Of a DNA stretch of 64,000 bases, positions 10,479 through 18,269 are shown piece after piece. The translations under genes and the position numbers were made by a program. The stretch spans positions 1 through 64,000 of the forward strand of contig CAYNWB010000005.1 in the NCBI GenBank assembly GCA_964400785.1, read 5' to 3'. Each line of letters starts with the position of its first letter. Positions within the stretch are counted from its first letter, which is position 1. This stretch comes from CAVQGZ01 sp964400785 (lineage in GTDB: Bacteria > Actinomycetota > Actinomycetes > Jiangellales > Jiangellaceae). The notes under the pieces were generated by a model. That model was not told the DNA's origin. It made no database searches and saw only the letters and a list, made by a program, of their open reading frames with translations.

Positions 10479-10879
10479 CCGACGTGGACTGGGACCGGCT
10501 ACGCGCTGCGGCCCGCGCCGTCCGTGAGCATGCCTATGCCGGGTACTCCGGCTACCAGGTGGGCGCCGCCGCCCTGACCGACGACGGACGCCTGCTGACG
10601 GGCTGCAACGTCGAGAACGCCTCGTACGGCATGACGCTGTGCGCCGAGTGCGGAGTGATCAGCGACCTGCATGCCACGGGCGGCGGCCGACTCGTGGCTC
10701 TGGCGTGCGTCGGCGCCCGGCAGGGCAGCGATGTGCAGCCCGTGCTGCCGTGCGGGCGGTGCCGCCAGCTGCTCGCCGAGCACGGTGGTCCGCAGATGTG
10801 GGTCGACGCCCCTGCCGGCCCGGTGCAGCTGTCGTTCCTGCTGCCCGACGCCTTCTCGAACGCGGAGCTGCGCCGATGA
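10475..10879 (+). CDS. cdd: Cytidine deaminase
   Basis: This 134-residue enzyme deaminates cytidine and deoxycytidine to uridine and deoxyuridine. The zinc site is visible as C56-A-E58 (catalytic Glu58) and PCGRC with Cys93 and Cys96; FSVGAA-like substrate residues appear as YQVGAAALT, with TGCNVENASYG following. Its length is that of the small tetrameric class. It overlaps both neighbours by 4 bases (GTGA upstream, ATGA downstream), so it is translated with the transporter and thymidine phosphorylase. Confidence 0.96.
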   Translation: MTDVDWDRLRAAARAVREHAYAGYSGYQVGAAALTDDGRLLTGCNVENASYGMTLCAECGVISDLHATGGGRLVALACVGARQGSDVQPVLPCGRCRQLLAEHGGPQMWVDAPAGPVQLSFLLPDAFSNAELRR

Positions 10880-12168
10880 CCGAGCCGTTCGCCGCCGTCG
10901 ACGTCATCCGCACGAAGCGGGACCGAGACGAGCTCACCGATCCCCAGATCGACTGGGTGGTCGACGCCTACACGCGCGGTGTGGTCGCCGACGAGCAGAT
11001 GTCGGCCCTGGCGATGGCGATCCTGCTCAACGGCATGACGCGGCGCGAGGTGGCACGGTGGACCGAGGCGATGATCGCCACCGGTACGCGCATGGACTGG
11101 TCGAGCCTGGGCCGACCGACGGCCGACAAGCACTCCACCGGCGGGGTCGGGGACAAGATCACGCTGCCGCTGGCGCCCCTGGTCGCCGCCTGTGGCGCAG
11201 CCGTGCCCCAGCTGTCCGGACGGGGGCTCGGGCACACGGGCGGCACGCTGGACAAGCTCGAGTCGGTCGCCGGTTGGCAGGCCTCGCTGTCGAGCGAGCA
11301 GATGCTGGCCCAGCTCGACGACGTCGGAGCGGTGATCTGCGCGGCGGGCGCCGACCTTGCCCCCGCCGACCGCAAGCTGTACGCCCTGCGCGACGTCACG
11401 GCGACCGTGGAGTCGGTGCCCCTGATCGCCTCGTCGATCATGAGCAAGAAGATCGCCGAGGGTACGTCCGCCCTCGTGCTCGACGTCAAGGTCGGCAGCG
11501 GGGCGTTCATGAAGCAGCGGGACACCGCGCGGACCCTCGCCGAGACGATGGTCGCGCTCGGTACCGACGCCGGCGTGCGGACCGTGGCTCTGCTCACTGA
11601 CATGTCGACCCCCCTGGGCCTGACCGCCGGCAACGCGATCGAGGTCGCCGAGAGCGTCGAGGTGCTCGCCGGGGGTGGCCCGCCCGACGTCGTCGAGCTG
11701 ACCCTGACGTTGGCCCGCGAGATGCTCGCCGCCACGGGACTGGACGGGGTGGACCCCGCCGAACGTCTGCAGGACGGAACCGCGATGGACGTGTGGCGCC
11801 GCATGATCAAGGCCCAAGGAGGTGACCCGGACGCGCCGCTGCCGACAGCGGCGCACACCGACCACGTGCTGGCCCCGGCGGACGGTGTGCTCGTGGCTCT
11901 GGACGCCCTCGCCGTCGGCGTCGCCGCCTGGCGGCTGGGGGCCGGACGCGGCCGCAAGGAGGACCCGGTCAGCCCCGGTGCCGGGGTCGTGATGCACGCC
12001 AAGCCCGGCGCATCCGTCCGTGCGGGGGAGCCGTTGCTGACCCTGCACACAGATGAGTCGAACCGGTTCGCCTGGGCCCGCGAAGCCCTGGCCGACGCGG
12101 TCACCGTCGCACCCGCGGGTGCGCGTCCGGACGTGCCCCCCCTGGTGCTCGAGCGCGTGTCCGGCTGA
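10876..12168 (+). CDS. deoA: Thymidine/pyrimidine-nucleoside phosphorylase
   Basis: This 430-residue enzyme splits thymidine, deoxyuridine or uridine with phosphate to free base and (deoxy)ribose-1-phosphate. Diagnostic motifs are KHSTGGVGDK (phosphate loop) and SGRGLGHTGGTLDKLES, the pyrimidine-nucleoside phosphorylase signature, followed by SSIMSKKIAEG and a C-terminal PYNP domain with GAGRGRKED. Its ATG overlaps the cdd stop. The products feed the phosphomutase and DeoC encoded about 8-10 kb away on the other strand. Confidence 0.95.
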   Translation: MTEPFAAVDVIRTKRDRDELTDPQIDWVVDAYTRGVVADEQMSALAMAILLNGMTRREVARWTEAMIATGTRMDWSSLGRPTADKHSTGGVGDKITLPLAPLVAACGAAVPQLSGRGLGHTGGTLDKLESVAGWQASLSSEQMLAQLDDVGAVICAAGADLAPADRKLYALRDVTATVESVPLIASSIMSKKIAEGTSALVLDVKVGSGAFMKQRDTARTLAETMVALGTDAGVRTVALLTDMSTPLGLTAGNAIEVAESVEVLAGGGPPDVVELTLTLAREMLAATGLDGVDPAERLQDGTAMDVWRRMIKAQGGDPDAPLPTAAHTDHVLAPADGVLVALDALAVGVAAWRLGAGRGRKEDPVSPGAGVVMHAKPGASVRAGEPLLTLHTDESNRFAWAREALADAVTVAPAGARPDVPPLVLERVSG

Positions 12169-13070
12169 TGGCGGACGTCGAGCGCGCGGTGCTGCACGCC
12201 ACCCTCGACGTGCCCGTCGTGGAGGCGTCCGACGTGGCTGTGCGCCGTGCCGACGGACTCACACGCGTGCTGGTGGTCGGAGACCGCACGGCCGTCGTCG
12301 CCACGGCCGACTACAGCCTGGGCGAGGGCTTCGGCGAGTGGAGCACCCTCGACCTGGCGGCGCTGCCCGGGTGGCCACTCGGCGACGGCGAGCCGAGCCA
12401 GTTCGAGGCAGTAGCCGGCGACGGCGGTTCGCTGGTGGCGCTGCTGCGCGAGGACCCACCCGTCGTGCTGGTCGCCGACACGGCTACGCGCGCCCTCCGT
12501 GCCACGATCACGCTGGTGGCTCCGCCATGGTCGGCACTGGCGGGCAAGTGGGACGACCCGTCGTCGCGGGGTGAGGGCATGGTTCTGCTACGAGGCGGAC
12601 GCCTGCTGGTGGCGAAGGAGAAGCGGCCCCGGGCGCTCGTCGAGTTCGGCCCGCCGGGCTCGACGCCGCGAGGGCTGAGCCGGGCAGAGCTGCTGGAGCC
12701 CGGGGAATCGTGGCAGGCGCCTCGCGGCGACGTGACCTACCACGCCCTCGCGGTCTGGAAGCTGCGCGCCGACGCCAAGAAGGCGCTCAAGGACATCAGC
12801 GGGGCGTCGGTCGGGCCCGACGGCTCGCTGTGGCTCGTGAGCGACAAGTCGCGAGCCGCGGCTCGGCTGACCCTCGAGAGGGGTCTGCCGGCCGCTGGTG
12901 GCAGCATCGAGCAGCTCGACGAGGTCGTCGCGCTGCCGGCGTCGGCGAGCAAGGCCGAGGGCATCGCCGCCGTCGAGGTCGGTCGGGCCCTCGTGGTGCT
13001 CGACACCCGGTCGACCCAGGGCAACGGACTGATCGTCGGGCGTCCAGAGCGCCGTGGGGAAGGGGACTGA
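12168..13070 (+). CDS. Predicted beta-propeller-like protein (SdiA-regulated/phytase-like), function unknown
   Basis: This 300-residue protein has no signal peptide or membrane segment. The body is rich in short beta-strand-like blocks with DG/GD turns. The segments DISGASVGPDGSLWLVSDKSR and SKAEGIAAVEVGRALVVLDTR resemble repeats in SdiA-regulated and phytase-type esterase beta-propellers, but the match is weak and no catalytic motif is clear. Its ATG overlaps the thymidine phosphorylase stop by one base (TGATG), so it is co-translated with the nucleoside operon. In mycobacteria an adenosine deaminase gene occupies the equivalent region; this protein shows no deaminase motif. Confidence 0.6.
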   Translation: MADVERAVLHATLDVPVVEASDVAVRRADGLTRVLVVGDRTAVVATADYSLGEGFGEWSTLDLAALPGWPLGDGEPSQFEAVAGDGGSLVALLREDPPVVLVADTATRALRATITLVAPPWSALAGKWDDPSSRGEGMVLLRGGRLLVAKEKRPRALVEFGPPGSTPRGLSRAELLEPGESWQAPRGDVTYHALAVWKLRADAKKALKDISGASVGPDGSLWLVSDKSRAAARLTLERGLPAAGGSIEQLDEVVALPASASKAEGIAAVEVGRALVVLDTRSTQGNGLIVGRPERRGEGD

Positions 13071-13071
13071 C

Positions 13072-13428
13072 ATGCCGGTCGTGGTGGGCGCGCCCTCGCG
13101 CATCCCCGTGCCCGGGGGCAAGACGATCGACGAGTACGTCGGTCGCGTGGCCACCGGTGACGCAGCCGTCAGTGTGGCGGTCATGACCGCCCCACCCGGC
13201 TGGTCGGAGCCTGCGCAGCAGCCGGAGTTCGACGAGCTGACCGTGGTGCTCTCGGGCAGCCTCGTGGTCACCGGCGGGGACGACGAGGTGACCGTCGACG
13301 CCGGGCAGGCCGTCATCACCCGGGCGGGCGAGCGCGTCCGATACTCGGTCGGTGAGCAGGGGGCGCACTACGTCGCGGTCTGCCTGCCGGCCTTCGACGT
13401 GACCCTCGCGCACCGCGACGACGACTGA
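13072..13428 (+). CDS. Small cupin-domain protein
   Basis: This 118-residue protein is a single cupin barrel. PGWSEPAQQPEFDELTVVLSGSLVVTGGDDEVTVDAGQAVITRAGERVRYS follows the cupin pattern, with E(F)DE and G-x-L-x-V blocks, but the usual His-x-His metal pair of motif 1 is not seen, so metal binding is doubtful. The ATG 13072 follows GGGGAAGGGG and comes just after the preceding stop; GTG 13054 would make it six residues longer. It is the last gene of the nucleoside operon and its role there is unknown. Confidence 0.75.
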   Translation: MPVVVGAPSRIPVPGGKTIDEYVGRVATGDAAVSVAVMTAPPGWSEPAQQPEFDELTVVLSGSLVVTGGDDEVTVDAGQAVITRAGERVRYSVGEQGAHYVAVCLPAFDVTLAHRDDD

Positions 13429-13439
13429 CCGACCCGGGC

Positions 13440-13489
13440 CACCGCGCGGTGCCACGGTGCGCCTGAGCGCACTCGGGCGCCGCGCGGTT
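13440..13489. repeat. Dispersed paired-palindrome element, copy 1
   Basis: A perfect 12-bp palindrome CACCGCGCGGTG at 13440-13451 is followed 38 bp later by the related CGCCGCGCGGTT at 13478-13489. The spacer resembles that of copy 2 (both contain GTGCGC and end in TCGGG or TCCGGG). It lies between the convergent cupin and ackA genes, where it could work as a bidirectional terminator. Confidence 0.8.
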
Positions 13490-13491
13490 CG

Positions 13492-14679
13492 TCAGAGCAG
13501 GCTCAGCGCCGCCTGCGCGATCTCGAGCTCCTCGTTGGTCGGCACCACCAGTACGACGACGCGGGACTCGTCGGTGCTGATGCGCCCCTGGTGGGCACGT
13601 GGGTCGCGGTTGCGGTCGGCGTCCAGGTCGATGCCCAGCCCCGCGAGGCCCTCGAGCACGCGGGCACGCATGCGGTCGTCGTTCTCCCCGACACCGGCGG
13701 TGAACACGACCGCATCCAGGGCCCCCAGGGCCAACGCGTAGGCGCCGACGTACTTGCGGATGCGGTAGGCGTAGACGTCGATCGCCAAGGCGGCGTCGGC
13801 GTCCCCCTCGTCAGCGCGTTGCCACACCTCGCGCAGGTCGTTGGCTCCGGCGAGCCCGACCATGCCGCTGCGCTTGTTCAGCAGGGTGTCGATCTCGTCG
13901 ATGCTCATGCCGGCGACCCGGCGCAGGTGAAAGGTGACGGCGGGGTCGATGTCGCCCGACCGGGTGCCCATCACGAGGCCTTCGAGTGGCGTCAGGCCCA
14001 TGGACGTGTCGATGCACCGCCCCCCTCGCACCGCCGAGGCCGAGGCGCCGTTGCCCAGGTGCAGCACCACCATGCTCGTCTCGGCGGGGTCGCGGCCCAA
14101 CCGCCGGGCAGCCTCCCGCGAGACGTAGGCGTGCGAGGTGCCGTGGAAGCCGTAGCGCCGGATGCCGTAGCGCTGCGCGACCTCACGGTCGATGGCGTAC
14201 GTGTAGGCCTCGGGCGGCAGCGTCTGGTGGAAGGCGGTGTCGAACACAGCCACCTGCGGCAGGTCAGGAAACACCCTCCGCGCCACCTCGATGCCCTCGA
14301 GGTTCGCCGGGTTGTGCAGCGGGGCCAGCGGGATCAGGTCGCGGATGGCCGCCGCCACCTCGTCGTCCACCAGGGCCGGGTCGGCGAAGCGATCGCCACC
14401 GTGCACGACCCGGTGACCGACGGCGGCCAGGCCCGCCTCGTCGAGGTCCGGGCCCACCTCGGCGAAGGCGTCGAGCACGGCCCGCAGCCCGGCCTCGTGG
14501 TCGGCGAGGGCACCAACGCGTTCGACCGGTCCCCCGGACCCGTGGTGGCGCACGAGCGACGTCTGCTCCCCGATGCGCTCGACGAGCCCCTTGGCCAGGG
14601 ACTGCTCGGTGTCGGCGTCGATGAGCTGGTACTTGATCGAGGACGAGCCACAGTTGACGACCAGGACGCTACGGCTCAC
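13492..14679 (-). CDS. ackA: Acetate kinase
   Basis: This 395-residue enzyme interconverts acetate plus ATP with acetyl phosphate. The N-terminal VVNCGSSSIKYQ motif (Asn9 to Lys16) and the later GFHGTSHAYV and HLGNGAS motifs of the ASKHA superfamily are intact. The start is GTG 14679, overlapping the pta stop (GTGA), so it is co-translated with pta. It ends beside the paired-palindrome repeat. With Pta it can turn acetate, for example from acetaldehyde oxidation, into acetyl-CoA, or run in reverse during overflow metabolism. Confidence 0.96.
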   Translation of the reverse strand: MSRSVLVVNCGSSSIKYQLIDADTEQSLAKGLVERIGEQTSLVRHHGSGGPVERVGALADHEAGLRAVLDAFAEVGPDLDEAGLAAVGHRVVHGGDRFADPALVDDEVAAAIRDLIPLAPLHNPANLEGIEVARRVFPDLPQVAVFDTAFHQTLPPEAYTYAIDREVAQRYGIRRYGFHGTSHAYVSREAARRLGRDPAETSMVVLHLGNGASASAVRGGRCIDTSMGLTPLEGLVMGTRSGDIDPAVTFHLRRVAGMSIDEIDTLLNKRSGMVGLAGANDLREVWQRADEGDADAALAIDVYAYRIRKYVGAYALALGALDAVVFTAGVGENDDRMRARVLEGLAGLGIDLDADRNRDPRAHQGRISTDESRVVVLVVPTNEELEIAQAALSLL

Positions 14680-16742
14680 GAGTGGTCTCCCTGCGCCTGG
14701 ACGGCGGTGATGGCGATGGTGTTGACGATGTCGTCGACGAGGGCTCCGCGCGAGAGGTCGTTGACCGGCTTGTTGAGGCCCTGCAGCACCGGCCCGATGG
14801 CCAGGGCTCCGGCGCTGCGCTGCACCGCCTTGTAGGTGTTGTTGCCGGTGTTGAGGTCGGGGAAGATGAACACCGTCGCCCGACCCGCTACCGAGGAGTC
14901 GGGCAGCTTTGTCTTGGCGACGCCGGCGTCCACAGCGGCGTCGTACTGGATCGGACCCTCGACCGACAGGTCGGGACGGCGCTCACGCACCAGCTCGGTC
15001 GCGGTACGTACCCGCTCGACGTCGGCGCCCGAGCCGGACGAGCCGGTGCTGTAGGACAGCATCGCGATACGGGGCTCGACCCCGAACTGGCTGGCCGTGT
15101 CGGCCGACGAGATCGCGATGTCGGCCAGCTGCTCGGCGTCCGGGTTCGGGTTGACCGCGCAGTCGCCGTACACGAGCACACGGTCGGCGAGGCTCATGAA
15201 GAACACGCTGGACACGACGAGGGTGCCCGGCTTGGTCTTGATGATCTCGAAGGACGGCCTGATCGTGTGAGCCGTCGTGTGCACGGCGCCGGAGACCATG
15301 CCGTCGGCGAGGCCGCGGTGCACCATCAGCGTGCCGAAGTACGAGACGTCGGCGACGATGTCGAGCGCGGCGTCCAGCGTCACGCCCTTGTGCTGGCGCA
15401 GCCGGTGGTACTCCTCGGCGAACGAGTCGCGCAGGTCTGTCGTGGCCGGGTCGATGATCTGCGCCCCTGACACGTCCACGCCGAGGTCGGTGGCTGCTGC
15501 CCGGATCTCGGCCTCGTCACCGAGCAGGGTGAGGTCGGCCATCCCGCGACGCAGCACCGTCGCCGCAGCGCGCAGCACGCGCGGCTCTGTGCCCTCGGGC
15601 AGCACGACCCGACGACGGTCGTGCCGAGCCCGCTCGACGAGCTCGTACTGGAACATCAGAGGGGTCACCGCCCCCACCGCGTCGACGGCGAGCTCGTCGA
15701 GCACCGCCTCGATGTCGATGGAGCGCTCCACCAGGTCAAGAGCTGTGTCGATCTTGCGGGCAGAGTCGGCGTGGATGCCGCCGCGTGCGTCGGCGAGGGC
15801 CGCGGCCGTGGCGAACGTGTCGAGCCGGGTCGCGATGATCGGAAGGCGTGAGCCCGCCCCCTCGATGAGGCGCCAGACCTGGTCGTCGGGGCGCAGCCCC
15901 CCGGACAGGATCACCCCGGACAGCGAGGGGAAGGTCTCCGAGCGATGGGCCGAGAGCATCGCCAGCACGATGTCGGCGCGGTCACCGGGGGTGATCACGA
16001 CCGAGCCCTCGTGCAGGTGGTCGAGCACGTTCGGCAAGGTCATCGCTGCCACGACGAGCCCCTGGGCCTCGCGCGCGAGCAGGTCGGGGTCGCCGAGCAG
16101 CAGCTCGCCGTCGATGCGCTCGGTGAGCCGACGCACGCTGGGGGCCAGCAGCAGCGGCTCGTCGGGCAGCACGTCGACCGGTACGTCGAGATCGGCCACG
16201 GCCTCGCGGATCGAGGTCATCGAGTCCGGCGCCGCCCGGTTGACGACCACACGCTTGAGGGCGGCGTGGTTGGCCGCCAGCACGTCCTCGCTCAGGTCGA
16301 TGGCGAACCGAACCTCCTGTGCGCTGCGGCCGTGGGCGGCGACCACGAACACCACCGGGGCCCCGAGGTTGGCCGCCACCCGTGCGTTGAACTGCAGCTC
16401 GGCGGGGGCGCCGACGTCGGTGAAGTCGGTACCCAGCACGAGCACGGCCGAGGCCTGCGAGGCCAGGGATCGGAAACGGTCGATGATCACCGCCAAGGCC
16501 TCGTCGGGGTTGCGGTGCACGTCGTCGTAGGTGGCGCCGAAGTAGGCCTCGTCGGGCAGGGCCACACTGCCGCGGGAGCGGAGCAGCTCGATGGCGGGGT
16601 CCTGCTCGTCGATGGACCGCACGACGGGACGGAACACGGCGACGTCGGCCGAGCGGCGCAGCATGTGCTCGTACAGGCCGAGAGCGATGGCAGACTTGCC
16701 GCTGTAGGGCTGGGCGGCTGCGACGTAGATGCTTCGGGTCAC
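14676..16742 (-). CDS. pta: Phosphate acetyltransferase, long form
   Basis: This 688-residue enzyme converts acetyl-CoA and phosphate to acetyl phosphate, or the reverse. It is the three-domain form: an N-terminal BioD-like P-loop region (PYSGKS, residues 12-17), a central DRTGG domain (about 215-320) and a C-terminal PTA/PTB catalytic domain (about 360-688) with RVLRAAATVLRRG and YSTGSSGSGADVERV. The GTG at 16742 follows a TACGGT -10 box by 7 nt, consistent with a leaderless transcript that would start pta-ackA separately from the upstream genes. Confidence 0.95.
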   Translation of the reverse strand: MTRSIYVAAAQPYSGKSAIALGLYEHMLRRSADVAVFRPVVRSIDEQDPAIELLRSRGSVALPDEAYFGATYDDVHRNPDEALAVIIDRFRSLASQASAVLVLGTDFTDVGAPAELQFNARVAANLGAPVVFVVAAHGRSAQEVRFAIDLSEDVLAANHAALKRVVVNRAAPDSMTSIREAVADLDVPVDVLPDEPLLLAPSVRRLTERIDGELLLGDPDLLAREAQGLVVAAMTLPNVLDHLHEGSVVITPGDRADIVLAMLSAHRSETFPSLSGVILSGGLRPDDQVWRLIEGAGSRLPIIATRLDTFATAAALADARGGIHADSARKIDTALDLVERSIDIEAVLDELAVDAVGAVTPLMFQYELVERARHDRRRVVLPEGTEPRVLRAAATVLRRGMADLTLLGDEAEIRAAATDLGVDVSGAQIIDPATTDLRDSFAEEYHRLRQHKGVTLDAALDIVADVSYFGTLMVHRGLADGMVSGAVHTTAHTIRPSFEIIKTKPGTLVVSSVFFMSLADRVLVYGDCAVNPNPDAEQLADIAISSADTASQFGVEPRIAMLSYSTGSSGSGADVERVRTATELVRERRPDLSVEGPIQYDAAVDAGVAKTKLPDSSVAGRATVFIFPDLNTGNNTYKAVQRSAGALAIGPVLQGLNKPVNDLSRGALVDDIVNTIAITAVQAQGDHS

Positions 16743-16749
16743 GACCCCG

Positions 16750-16755
16750 ACCGTA
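16750..16755 (-). promoter_or_regulatory. Leaderless -10 box for pta-ackA
   Basis: TACGGT on the minus strand lies 7 nt before the pta GTG. It sits in the 28-bp gap after the uridine-kinase-like gene, so pta-ackA probably has its own promoter. Confidence 0.6.
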
Positions 16756-16770
16756 CTGATCCCGGCGGGT

Positions 16771-17409
16771 CTACGACGTCGAGACCGGCGAATAGGCGCG
16801 CAGGGCGGCCGCGGCCTCGGACGCGTCCAGGGGACGACACCCGGCCCCGACCAACGAGCCCACCAGGGCGAGCTCCTGCGACATCAGCGACCTGCCGCGA
16901 CGCAGCAGCGTCAGGGGCGGCTTGCGCCGCTCCGCCAGGTCGCGTGCCAGGCGCCGGGCGAAGTTCTTCCAGGGCGCCCGGGTGATCACGATGGCGTCGG
17001 CCAGCAGGCCCGCATCACGACAGCGTCGCACCACCTCGGCGACGAACACGCCCTCGGCGACGAACACGGGGTGCTCGTCGCGGTCGAACCGGGTCGTGCC
17101 GACCGCTCGGTCCGACGAGATGTCGTAGGTCGGTACCTCGCACGAGCCCGTGCGACAGATGGTCTCGATGGCGGTCATGGCCGCGTCGGCGTCCCAGGCG
17201 GCCGGGTCGTCCCAGTCGACGATGCCCAGGGTGCTCTCCCGCGGGCAGGTGGGGTCGTCGCCGTCCTTGTAGAACTCGTCCAGGCAGAGCACCGGCAGCC
17301 CACTGCCGCGCGCCAGGTGCGACTTGCCGCTGCCGGACGGCCCCGCGAGCAGCACCACCCGACCCTCGCGAGCCGAACCGGCGTCGGACGCCGACGTCGC
17401 GTCGGTCAT
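16771..17409 (-). CDS. Uridine kinase-like P-loop phosphotransferase
   Basis: This 212-residue protein has Walker A GPSGSGKS (residues 23-30) and LCLDEFYKDGDDP, the conserved acidic stretch of uridine/cytidine and pantothenate kinase-like enzymes, then GIVDWDDPAAWD and VFVAEGVFVAE. It probably phosphorylates a nucleoside or sugar, and uridine is the best guess given its place among nucleoside catabolism genes. It lacks the C-terminal region of full uridine kinases. The ATG at 17409 overlaps the upstream aldehyde dehydrogenase paralogue stop (ATGA), showing tight coupling. Confidence 0.75.
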   Translation of the reverse strand: MTDATSASDAGSAREGRVVLLAGPSGSGKSHLARGSGLPVLCLDEFYKDGDDPTCPRESTLGIVDWDDPAAWDADAAMTAIETICRTGSCEVPTYDISSDRAVGTTRFDRDEHPVFVAEGVFVAEVVRRCRDAGLLADAIVITRAPWKNFARRLARDLAERRKPPLTLLRRGRSLMSQELALVGSLVGAGCRPLDASEAAAALRAYSPVSTS

Positions 17410-18269
17410 GTGCCGACGGGGTGCCACACCGTCTTGACCTCGAGCACGTCGAGCATCCGCGACAGCCCGGGGGTCGCGGCCAGGTCCTCGTCCGGCCTCG
17501 GCCGCCGCACCCGTGTCAGCGTCTGCGCGGCCGCCTGCTCGAGCTCGATCGCGAGGTCGGGGTCGGTGACCCCGGTCAGGTCGAGGGCGTTCACGTCGGC
17601 GTGGGAGGCCAGCCACGGCGCGAGCTCGGCCACCTGTCCCGTCAGCACGTTGACGACTCCGGCGGGCACGTCGGAGGTCGCCAGCACCTCCGCCAGCGTC
17701 ACCGCCGGGAGCGGACGGTGCTCGCTGGCCAGCACGACTGCTGTGCAGCCGGTCGCCACGACCGGTGCGAGCACCGACACGAGGCCGAGCAGGGACGACT
17801 CGTCGGGTGCCACGACGCCCACGACGCCGGTGGGCTCGGGCAGGGAGAAGTTGAAGAAGGGCCCGGCCACCGGGTTGGCGTTGCCGTGCACCTGGGCGAG
17901 CTTGTCGGTCCAGCCGGCGTACCAGACCCACCGGTCGATGGCAGCGTCGACGACGGAGCCCGCCTGACGCGCGCCCAGTCCCTCGCCGCGGGCGACCTCG
18001 GCGACGAACTGGTCGCGTCGTCCCTCCATCACCTCCGCGACCCGGTACAGAACCTGCCCGCGGTTGTAGGCGCTGGCGCTCGACCAGCGGTCGAAGCCTG
18101 CCCGAGCGGCCTGCACGGCGTCTCGGACGTCCTTGCGCGAGGCCTGGGCGGCGTTCGCGACGAAGTCGCCCGCGGCGTCGGTGACGACGTAGGAGCGCCC
18201 GCTCTCCGACCGGGGGAAGGCGCCGCCGATGTAGAGCTTGTAGGTCTTGCGGATCGGTTCGCGCGCCAT
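17406..18269 (-). CDS. Truncated aldehyde dehydrogenase paralogue lacking the catalytic half
   Basis: This 287-residue protein aligns by eye with the N-terminal half of aldehyde dehydrogenases: LYIGGAFPRSESGRSY, a Rossmann-like NAD-binding region with PTGVVGVVAPDE, and PAGVVNVLTGQ. It ends before the part that would hold the catalytic Glu and Cys; there is no ELGGK and no catalytic Cys motif. The reading frame is clean, with proper overlaps on both sides (TGATG upstream, ATGA downstream), so this is a maintained gene rather than fresh decay. It may pair with the full-length enzyme as a structural or regulatory subunit, which is inference. Confidence 0.8.
   Translation of the reverse strand: MAREPIRKTYKLYIGGAFPRSESGRSYVVTDAAGDFVANAAQASRKDVRDAVQAARAGFDRWSSASAYNRGQVLYRVAEVMEGRRDQFVAEVARGEGLGARQAGSVVDAAIDRWVWYAGWTDKLAQVHGNANPVAGPFFNFSLPEPTGVVGVVAPDESSLLGLVSVLAPVVATGCTAVVLASEHRPLPAVTLAEVLATSDVPAGVVNVLTGQVAELAPWLASHADVNALDLTGVTDPDLAIELEQAAAQTLTRVRRPRPDEDLAATPGLSRMLDVLEVKTVWHPVGT

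Noticed and set aside
17406..18269. Truncated ALDH as a decaying pseudogene
   Set aside because: The frame is intact and overlaps both neighbours by standard coupling motifs, so a maintained short gene is more likely.
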